From Liquidambar formosana (lineage: Eukaryota; Streptophyta; Magnoliopsida; Saxifragales; Altingiaceae), in assembly GCA_039720395.1 (NCBI GenBank), contig CM077823.1:6624909-6688908 (forward strand): a stretch of DNA of 64,000 nt, given 5' to 3'. The number at the start of each line of letters is the position of its first letter. The stretch's first letter is position 1. Under the pieces are notes generated by a model, which saw only the letters and a program-made list of their open reading frames with translations, did no database searches and was not told where the DNA came from. Shown here in pieces: positions 38,201 to 49,303 of the stretch. Both the position numbers and the translations under genes were made by a program.

Positions 38201-41200
38201 GGCAGGAGCGAAGAGTGTTGATCCTATATGGGAACATGGGAGTCGTATAGAGGGTATAGTAGGTGATATCCAATGTAGGTATTGTCAGAAGACATGGAAG
38301 AGTGGTGGGGCAACGCAGCTTAAGTATCATTTATTGGGGTCAGATCCAAAAAATAATATAGTACCTTGCAATAATGTACCTCCAAAGATGAAAGATGAGA
38401 TGTATCAACTTTTGACGGGGAAAGCTACAGCAAAGGCAGCAAAGACAAGGAGAGATTCAAATGTTAGACAAATATTAAGGAGTGGTATATTGGAATCCCA
38501 ATTAGATGATGCTGATGAAGATGATGATGAGAACATCATGATGTACCCAATAAATTTGGATGTGGAGGAAAGAAGGAACTATAAAAAAGCCTACCGTGCC
38601 TCAAAGGCTAGTGAATGAGAGGAAGAGAAACGGAGAAAATTCTAATCAGAGGCTGGTTTTAGAAGTTCTGGTGCCGGTGGCTCAGGTTCTAGTAGAAGTA
38701 AAAACAAAAGACCAATACCTCCACTTAAACGTAGTTAAAGTGTTCGGGTGCCAGAAACTCATACCCCCCCTCTTCCTTCTCTGTATAAATCATCACAATC
38801 AAAATAAAGGATTATTAAGGATACTTTTAGTAAAAGCAAGATAAAGGAGGGCTTTGGTAGATTAGTTGCAAAATTCTTTATACATGAGAATGTCCCGCCT
38901 AAGAAGGCCGGCTCCCATCACTTCAAAAATATGATTGCTGGAGCCCAGTATTATGGAACAGGCGTTAATCCTCCTTCCCCGTATGAAATTAGAACTAAAT
39001 ATCTTGATATGGAGATAATTACTAATTTAATTCAAAATGTTAGTATTTATTCATTATTAGGTTTTATTTATAATCTTTTAATTTGTTTATATGATTTTCC
39101 TTAAATTTCATTTCATCTCATAGGTGGAAGACATGAATAAATACGTTGCAAAGATAAAGCCAATGTGGAAGACATATGGCTGCACTATTAAGTGTGATGG
39201 ATGGACAGGTCCAACAAAATTGTCCATCATCAACTTTATGGTATATTGTAAAGGGAAGACAGTCTTCTTGAAATCGGTGGATGCTTCGGATAGAATCAAG
39301 GACCATACGTATATTTATACTTTGATGAAAAATGTCGTGCAATCAATTGGTAGTAAAAATGTTGTCTAGATAGTGACTGATAATGGCAGCAATTATAAGA
39401 AAACAGGGCAGCTGTTAATGGAAAAGTATAATTTATATTGGACATCCTGCACTGCTCATTGCATCGACCTCATATTTGAGAGGTTTACTGATAAAAAAGG
39501 TGTTAAAGCGGTGATCGCTGAAGGGAGGATGATCACAAAGTTTATATACAACTACAATTGGTTGTTGGCACAGATAAGAGCATTTTGTCAAGGAGATATT
39601 GTGCGACCGGGTGCCACTCGATTTGCCATAAATTATATTGAACTCGATAGCCAATTAAAAAAAAAGGTGGGCTTGAAAACCTTGTTCACCTCTGATGAAT
39701 AGACTGAACATCCACTGAGTTGAACGCAAATAGCCGTCAAGTTGAATCACTTATTCTAACCCACACTTTCTGGTTTAGGGTTACAAAAGTATGTGGTATT
39801 TATGAGCCTCTTTACCGACTGTTGCGCATTGTTGATAGTGAGGTATACCCAACTTTGGGTGTAGTATATCAAGCATTTCAAGTAATGAAAGATACCCTCC
39901 AATCATCTAATCAAAATGTGGCATGTGTCTTAAAAGTTATAAAAGAGCGCTGGGACAAATCAATTGATCATCCTTTATTGTCGACAGGTATAATTTATAC
40001 ATTATAAATTTTTAAGTTAAATTCCTATATCTAAAATTATAGATAATAATTTATATATATCTTATTTGTTATTTTTTATTTGTTAGTTTGTTACACACTT
40101 GCACCACACAAAGTGAAACTAATTAAATTGTATATTTGTGTTTGACATGAATGTTAACATACTACCTAAACCCAAAGTATCAATATAAGAATAACATTAG
40201 TCACAACCAAGAGTTGACTAATGCAGTGCTTGAGGTTTTCCAAAAGTTGGAACCAAACTCCGACAGGAGTAGAGAGATTGGAAATAAGGTAACACAACAA
40301 CAATAACTATCAAAGTTTATATTTTAATATTCATTCTATTTTATCACTGATGAAAATGTTGCACTTGTATATTATAATGTTTCGAGAAGCGAGGGGTAGA
40401 TTTGGAGAGAAACTCGCAATTGCATCAAGAAAAAGCATGACAGCTGGTGCGTATAGAACTATATAGACTACTAACAAATTTATTAACTTATCAATTTTAA
40501 AGTTGTAAATATAAAATTAATAATTTTATTTTATTATAGGCAGCTGATTGGTGGGATATGTATGGGGTTTCTGCTCCAACATTGAAGGAATTGGCAATGA
40601 AGATATTGTCACAAACATACTCCTCTTCATCTTGTAAAAGGAATAGGAACACGTTTTCCTTAATACATACAAAGCAGCGTAATCGACTAGCGTACGAAAG
40701 GTTTGAAAAGTTAGTCTTTTGTTATTACAACATGAGGTTGAGGGTCAGAGATATGGAAGCTGAGATGGATAATGCAGCAGAGTTAGAACCCCTAAATCTG
40801 CTTGATATATCAGTTGAACTAGGAGAGGAGAATGAGAATCCTCTTTACGAGTGGATTAGGCTCTCACATATGGATGAGCCAGATGGTGAACCTGATTCAA
40901 AAGTGGCAGAAAAAGCACAAAATCTTGGGATTGACGTCGACAGAGTTATACCTGAGGAGGTTTTAGAAGAGCGAGGATGCAATGAAAACAGACTCGGTAC
41001 ATTCTAAGTCTTCTGACTTTTCTGACACCGATACTGGAGGTGGGGATAGTGATGGAAATGATGATGGGAACGATGGAAGAGGGGGTGGAAATTATGGAGC
41101 TAGAGCTAGTTCAAAGCCATTATTGAGTCATTTTATTTGTGAAGCGGATTTCACACATGTGACACAGGATGAGGACCATGGCTTTAGAAGAGCAAGACCA

Positions 41201-43930
41201 GGTATCGGAACAATAGGCAAACATTATTCGAGAAAAAAACGGGGACAAAACACAAGCAGCCAACAAGATGTAGATTCTCTTTCCTCGAATTTTGAGTCTA
41301 TGAGTATAGGATCACAACAAAGTCATTTTGGGTATGGAACAGACTTGAGCCAAGATACCTATCCCCATCAACAAGTCCAACCTGTGCCATATCAGTCATA
41401 CAACCCATATGAGATGGGCCACTATAACACTATAACACTGATCCCTCAGGGGCATATATCTATGGACAACAATATCCATATCAACAACTAATTGATTATA
41501 TGCCCAATCCATACTCAATGTATCCATCAGTCCCACCACATACAAATGAAGAAGCTCCTGAGACTGAACAACCAGATTTGCCGCCATTAGGAATCCTACG
41601 GCATTGTTCTACTGATGAATATGACCGCCATCTACAGAATTACCTACTCAATTATGCTAATTATATGAAATGGCCAACCTATTGTCGTAATATTACCAAT
41701 ATGGATAGGCATAATAGGGATAGAAATGATGATTTTGAACCACTAAGGAACTCCATGTGGTATTAAACTACTAATGTAAGTATGTGAGTATGTAAGTATG
41801 TAAGTGTTTATTGTGTAAATGATAAATATTTATAAATTTTAATCTCATATGACATTTGGATGTTATATTTGCATGAATTTCTATTATTTATTTTCTCATC
41901 GTATCACATTATTTATACCCTACACAACACATACTTGTTTTATACACATTTAAATTGCAATTTTTTGATGCTAGATTGTGTATTATAGTCTAAATTATTG
42001 TTTCCCAGAGTTTCAATAAAAAATTCCGCGTTTAACACATAATATCCACCATATCTTTAAAACGATATCGATATTGTCGATATATCCAATGATATATCCG
42101 ATATATCCATATTTTTGGACCCTTGGTATACCCAGTGATATCGATATTAAAGACCTTGGCTGCAGCTGACTAAGTGATATATCAGTTGCACAGATCTTAA
42201 CATTCATTTAGTTTAAGTGGCATCCAACGGCTGTGAAAGAGAGATCCAAATCTGGATCTCTTCCCTGGATCTGACCTGCTAACCTTCCCTCTCTTCTCGA
42301 ATCACATCTTGTTCTTGTTTCAGAACTAAAAACGCTAAGCTCCTCCTCCTCTCCCCGCCCTTCCTCTCACCGTGAAGCACTCTTGCACACCAGCCTAGAA
42401 ACCCATCTTCCCATCACCACAGATCAGTTAAAAAGAGGAGGGGGAGTTTGCAGAAGAGAAGCCATGGTGGGTTTGAATAAGAAGGAAATGGTAATAGAGG
42501 CTTGTAGCAACAGATTTAGTGCTGACCTTTGCTAGAGAAGGAAGTTTGCTAGCTGCCTAGCTGTGACCCACACACACACACTCTCTCTCTCTCTCTCTCT
42601 CTGTTCTCGATGAAACCCTAATGTCGTTTGCGCCAACACCATCGCAGTTCGCTGTTGGTCATTGCTACCCTTTGCCGATTTCTTGCCATTCGCTGATTTT
42701 TTGGGTCTTGTTTTCTTCTATTATGGTTATATGCATCATATCTTTAAACAAAATTGGGGGTATTGCAGATAGACACATAGAGAGAGAGAGAAAGAGAGGG
42801 TGTTTATGCCATGACCGGCTGTAAATAGAAAAAAGGAAAAATAAAAATAAAAATAGATGAAAAAAGAAAGAGAAAGATGGTGATCGATACTAGAGGCAGG
42901 TGGGGTTTAGTGATGGTAAAGAGTTAACAGCAAATCTAACAGGGTAGATCTTATGCAGGTGATTCTGTGAGGCAGGCATTGACTTTTATTGTAGAGAGAA
43001 GTGTTAACGCTAGTGGAGTCGTTATTGGAGCTGGAGAAGGCGTCGACACCGGTGGTTTCCGAAGAAGGGGTCAGAGACTAAAAGGAGGAAGGGCGGTGAG
43101 TGGGTTGCCGATGTGTGAGGGAGCTTCACAGTGATTGATGTATGACGGGAACTAGATGTGATTCGGGAAGAAAGGGAAGGTTAGCGGTTAGATCCAGGTA
43201 AGAGATGCAAATCTGGATCTCTCTTTCACAACCATTGGATGCTAATTAAACTGAGTGAATGGTTGAGATCCTTGTTATATAACTAAGTTAGCTTCAGCTG
43301 ACTGGAATAGGACCTTATAATATATATATATATATATATATGATGACGATTAACTGAGCACGTGCTGATATAAGTTATATCAGCCCCCGCATGAGGGGTT
43401 GTACCACATGCATTAGTGAGTTATAGGGTACATTAAGCCAATGCACGGGATACAACCCCTAATCCATGGTGCTGAAATAAGTTAGGCGAGCACGTGCTTA
43501 CCTGATCGAAAGTGACATACGATGATGATATATAGAGAGCTTTGATCAAGTGCAGGATATCACGTATGATCACGACTGTTCGTGGGATATCCAGCACTTG
43601 CACAACCCTATCTATCTATATATATATATAAGTGTGATACTATATATGCTGTTGTTGTTTGATAGCATGCTATTTGGGCATGAGGTTTATGCATGCTATC
43701 TTTGATTGTGTTTTGTAGGTTGTGAGATACAATAGAAACAAAGGTATGAGAATTTTATTTATGTTGATAGGAGAAGATCGAAATAGTGCCACAATGTGAT
43801 AATGTGTTGATTATGTCATTTCATGACTTATAATATCATTGATAATGTATTGAGATTGATATAAAGCATGTTGAGTAATTTTCTTATTGAACTGTGTAGC
43901 TTATAATGTAATTTATATAGAATTTTTAGG

Positions 43931-43967
<37 letters not shown>

Positions 43968-46900
43968 CTTCGTGAGTTTCTAATAGCTCTTGGATTTGCA
44001 TTCTTGGGGTAAGTTTTGTTTGTTGTTATTAAACTTGGTGTATATATATATATATATATATGGGTGTTATAAACTTTCATTTTTCCCAAGTTTTATAGAG
44101 TGTATGACCTAACCCTCGGTTTTTGGGGTCATGGAACTTGTTGGTAACGTTTGGTTTGAAGGAAAATGAACATAGAGTTTTGAAAAATTTCAGAATTTTA
44201 GGTCGTTGTGAATACTTGCGACTTTGAGCATGAAAACCTGTTTGATTTTTTTAAACTTCTATAAGAACCATTTACACAATCTTGTAGAGCTCCAACAAAT
44301 CTATAGAATGACTTTTGAATCACTTGATTTGGCCGAGAAATGAAGGAGATATCTTAGAGAGAAGTTAGGGGTTTGAAGATGGTGCTATACAGGTGAACCA
44401 TCCCAAGGTTGAAGGTGAAGTGAATTGTGATCCAGTGTGGGTGCACAGTGCACTCACCCACACTTATAGTGTTCCCATGCTTTTGAGGACCTTAGGTTGA
44501 CCCGATGGGCCCCACCTTTGACTGTTTAACTACTCAGTGGGCCCCATCTTGTTGGACTCTTGATTGACCACTTTGACCAAATTTGACTTTTAACTTATTT
44601 TCCTATTTTTCAAACTTATGAAAAATACCATATATATTCCAAAAATTAGAGAAAATTTACCCAAAAAAAAAAAAAGAAAAGGAAAGGGTTTTAAATTATT
44701 TTTTGACTTTTTAAGGCCAATGTTGACCAAGTTGGCTTTTTTTTACCACATTTGACTCTTTGACCAATTTTCTATTTTTCCTGGAAAATACTACAAAATT
44801 TCAAAAACTTATAGAAAATTCACAAAAATTGTAAAAAGTGTTATAAAAATTATTGTGACCTCTTGGGACCCAAGTTTGACCCTGGAGGAGTCTAGGATAA
44901 TTAATTTGAGCATATTTTATTATTTTATTTGATGTGGAAACTTTAAATATTGTGCATGTGCATTATCATAAGATTTTGGTTGATCCTCGGGAGGACTGTA
45001 GGGCACATTAGTAGTGTATTGACATCATTGGCGTTGTCACAAGTGGGCACTAAGGTTTCGCTTGGCATGCGAATCGAGGTAGGAATTGTGACTCTCTTCT
45101 TATGATATAATGTGTTTCATCAATTATGTTTTTATAAATCAATGATGGATTTTAGTTTTAAATTGAGAATATGATACATGGAATATAGCATAACGTGTGG
45201 TGTGATTTTAATTGTGAAATTAAGGCATATTGATTATTGTGAAATGATTACTTTATGAGAATTTCCTAGAGCATGCTATTGAGAAATATTGTTTCAAACT
45301 ATACCTCACATGATTTGAAATGCTTTTAGTTTTATATGGATATCTAGTTCATGGAATTATTTTGTGGAGACCACAGGTCTCATATTGTAACACGCGGGTC
45401 ACAGCCTACGGTCCTTGGTAGAGAATACTTCAAGAAGTGAGCATGTACAGGTCATGGGCCCTTGGGTGAAAGCCCCGAACCCTCGAGGAATAGTCTATGA
45501 TATGGCTATTTTCATGCTTGGCTGGCATCAAGGGCTGGTTAGCCTGAGAGATAGCAACGGGTGATATAGTTTTTGACCCCCTATTTTGGGGTAAGAACGG
45601 ATTTTGGATGAACCATGGTTTTGGAAACAATGTTTGGATATGAAGTGAAAACCCACACGCAATTTATTTGAAAACATGTTTACAACTCTGTGATTTTAGA
45701 ACCGTTTACTTTAATATCCCATGTATCAACATTATATTATTAGTTAAGAAGTCACATATATTCCTATTGGGCTTCATAGCTCATTCCTGCATTCCACGCA
45801 GATTCTCAGGTAGAGGTCAAGTTCGCCGTAGGTAGGCACCTGGTTGTATGGATTTGAGGTTGGACCTCAGGGTGGCATGATAGGATGGTCTTGGATATTT
45901 ATTGATGCATGGGCATGGCATCTAGCACATGGGCATTATCATTATCATCATTATTTTGATATTGGGACCTTGATTTTAACCTACATGCCAAGGATGTTAG
46001 CATTAATGTTTTGGATTCCAATGACACTTGATATTATGGGCATGATGTATGAGCACAACATTTCATATTATTTTTGTTTGGATGTTATTGATGAGTTGAT
46101 ACAATTTTTATTATCAATCTTATTAAATGTATACATCTATCTATCTATATATATATATATATACACATGGATCTTTGACCAGTCTTCCACAACTTTTATA
46201 TTTGTCCAAGTGTATAGCTTTTTAACGTTGACTTTTCAATGCTTGGACCCTCCGAGTCGGGGTGTTGCAAATATATAAATTATGTGTGAGAGGACTAAAT
46301 TTGTGATGAGTATATTGTAATTATACAAGATAGTATATAAGAGTAGTATAGATGTGTGTATGTGGTTTATTTAATATAAATTAGAAGGATGTTAATAAAC
46401 AAGGTGTGACATATATCCTCCACCATTGAAGACAAGAGGTGTTGGATCCTTGAATCAAATGATCTTTTATCATGTGAGTATTTTCTCTTCTCGTATTGCC
46501 AAGAATAATCTTCATCATCTTCCCCATAAACAAATAGAGGTAATAAGACTCGAACTAAGGACCTCCGAAACAAGAGCTTTAATACCATGTTAATGTATCA
46601 TTTTACTCCAAAAGCTTAAGCTATCAGGGAATAGGCCAACAATGTATATCAAGCTAATGTATTGCAAAAAGGCTCATAATGTAGATATGCAATAGCCAAA
46701 TGAAACAAAATCACTACACCTGATAATTCTTTGGAAAATTGATGAGCCCAATGTCTGCTAGCAACGTTCCAAATTGTATTCGCATGTCCCTAATATATCA
46801 AAACATGAATTAGAAAATTGAGAAGAGTTGGCAAATTAGAATGATATAATTAACATTGCAAAAAAATTATATGGCCTATTGGTTAGAATACAAATATAGT

Positions 46901-49261
46901 ATTTGTTAAGTTTCCATCCAAAAAGTCTAAGCTTTTAGGTGGAGGGCCCAAACAAGTATATTAAGCCATATCAACTTTTTATAATTAAATGAAGTAGGAT
47001 GTGGGACTTCCCAATAGTATTTATGGAGTTTCTCCTAACATAATAAAGTATATGGTCATCGAAGCAATGTAGCTTTGAGTAACTGGCTTTTTTGACAAAT
47101 AATAGATTCTGGATGTTAAAATGAGTATTCGACTAATCGTGAACTTGCAAAAACCTTAATTATCTGTCATAAGTTTAAGAGTTTAACACAACTTATTACG
47201 TTAAAGAGTTGAGTTTGTACCTTTTACACTTCAATCAGCTAGATTGAAGTGAAGGGACCAATGGCATCCGAGAGGTGAAGACATACTTTGCCCGGTGTAC
47301 TATGCTATGGTTATTTCACAGAGAAATCAAGAATATTTTTGTAAATGCATGAGTTCTCTATGTGATAGAGAGAAGATTAAGCTCATGAATTCCCTAAAGT
47401 CTAGTTAGGTGATATTAAAAAATGCAATAATTACCGTGGTATTAAGCACAATGTGTCAGAAAATCAATTTGGTTTCATGCCAGGAAGATCGACCAAGGGA
47501 AATATTTTCTTACTCATATAATAAATAGAAAAGTATAGAGAGAAGAAAAAAGATCTTCATATGCTGTTCATTGGCTTAGAAAAAACTTAAGATAGGGTCC
47601 TAGGGATACAAATGTGGGGGGTATTAGAAAGGAATGACTACTTATTAGGCATATTGATATGATCAAAGACGCGTATTATGGAGCCGTAACTAATGTTAGA
47701 ACAATTGGAAGAGAGACAAGTAAAGTTCTAATCACAATAGGCTTACACCAAGGATCTGCATTGAATCATTATCCTTTTGCTTTAGTTATAGATGAATTGA
47801 CTAGACATATTCAAGAAGTTGTTCCATGGTTTGTTATTTGCTGACAATGTAGTATTAGTTGATAAAACTAGTGAAGGGATGAATTCTAAGTTGGAATTAT
47901 AGATAAACACCCTAGAATCTAAATGTTTTAGGTTAATCATAACTAAAACAAAATATATGGAATGTAAATTAAGTCAAACAGGGTTCGAAGTCTCCTTTTT
48001 ATTTTTTATTTTATATATATCAGCAACAGGGATAAAATTTTATTAGAATAAAGAAAAAAATACAAAATTTGACGAGAAGTCCAACAAAGAAAGAACAACC
48101 ATACACAAATTTCCTTCCAATCAGACTTAATTACAAACAAAGGAACACCACTAAACTCCTTAGTAATTGAAGCCCAAAGCGAGGCCAAGAAAAATGCCCT
48201 ATCCCAAACCAGAAACCTCACCAAACTCCTCAACGGGATTTTCAAAGATCCTGGCATTTCTCTCTAACCACAACACCCAGAAAACCGCAAGAACTACACA
48301 TCTCCAAAGCACCACCCCTCTCTTACTCTTCCCAAAACAGCCATAATCAATAACAAGCATATCAAAACAAGAAGTCAGAGAAACCCAACAAACGTAGTCA
48401 AACAGGGTTCGAAGTCTCATTTACCTCAAACGAGATCTCGTCGAGACGTCTTGGTATCAACCACAGACGAGACGATATGTTACAACGTGATAAGAATATA
48501 CATTGGATTGCTTAAATCGAACAAGATGGACAAGATCTCACTTGATATGAGACGAGATGAATGAGATCTCACAGTCTAGTCCCATATCAGGAGCGAGATC
48601 TCATCCATCTCGGGTGATACATACTTTTCACCATTTCTACAAACCTTCGAGACTTTAAGGTCTGTCTCCTTTTCTCGAGTGTCTCTCTTAAGCTAGTTAA
48701 GCAACCATAGTCGTCGAAATCCGAAGATTGACCTTCTTGGAAGTTGCAATCTACGAATTTCGACAGATCTACACTAGTCAACAACCTAGCTTGAGAGGTT
48801 CATGGCTGATAACACTCATAACCTTCTTTGATATGAGGTTTGAACAACTGTGATGATGAGTCGTGGCTTAACTAACTGTGAGCTGATCTCTCTCTCTCTC
48901 TCTTTCTTCTCGTCTAGTGACTCATTGAGATCTTTTGTTTACACTTTGCGCAGGTTTACACAAGAAAACTAATTTTAAGGGTACGGTTTGATGGTTTGGC
49001 CTATTACATAACTTAAAATTACAAGTTAGTCCCTTCTCTTTTATTTTTTCCAACAAAAAAAACAATCGCTTTTAATTTTAATTTGTTTTATTTATGAAAA
49101 CTACTTAACAATTTTAGTATGTTTTAAAATTATTTTGATCTTTAGTAACCAATTAGTTCCTTTTAAAAAGTTATTTGTAATTTATAATCAAAATTTACAC
49201 TTGTATTAAGTATTTTATTTATTTCAATACAGTAATAGATAGATACCATGCCTTATATTAA

Positions 49262-49303
<42 letters not shown>

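Larger units (their letters stand above)
36094..42158 (+). mobile_element. hAT transposon, 6065 bp, autonomous type but dead
   Basis: Ends catggtcttaaaaatcg and, inverted, caaggtctttaatatcg, with perfect 8-bp target duplications. Subterminal regions (36103-36330 and 42050-42130) are dense in cgatat/atatcg motifs, likely transposase-binding sites (inference). The leader contains tandem repeats at 36361-36800 and 37395-37990. The transposase gene is at 38199-41766. Confidence -1.
36070..43314. mobile_element. Long-TIR DNA transposon split by a hAT insertion
   Basis: The left end ggtcctattccagttagctg matches the inverted right end ggtcctattccagtcagctg. Once the hAT at 36094-42158 is removed, the arms continue together (taa..tagtt/aagtgatat, gatct.aac.attca, tttaa.t.gcatccaa.gg, tgtgaaagagagatcca, ggatct...ctaaccttccct) for about 200 bp (42167-42310 versus 43150-43290). 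Net size is about 1.17 kb. Flanks are TA-rich and the target duplication is unreadable, so I cannot choose between superfamilies. It holds no transposase. Confidence -1.

Noticed and set aside
46238..46272. Gypsy LTR end
   Set aside because: Resemblance of the last 20 bp only; no LTR start, primer site or partner, so not listed as an element.
45844..46278. 144-codon ORF with hydrophobic stretches
   Set aside because: Low-complexity (TA runs, His/Tyr runs) with no recognisable protein; more likely LTR-like non-coding sequence.
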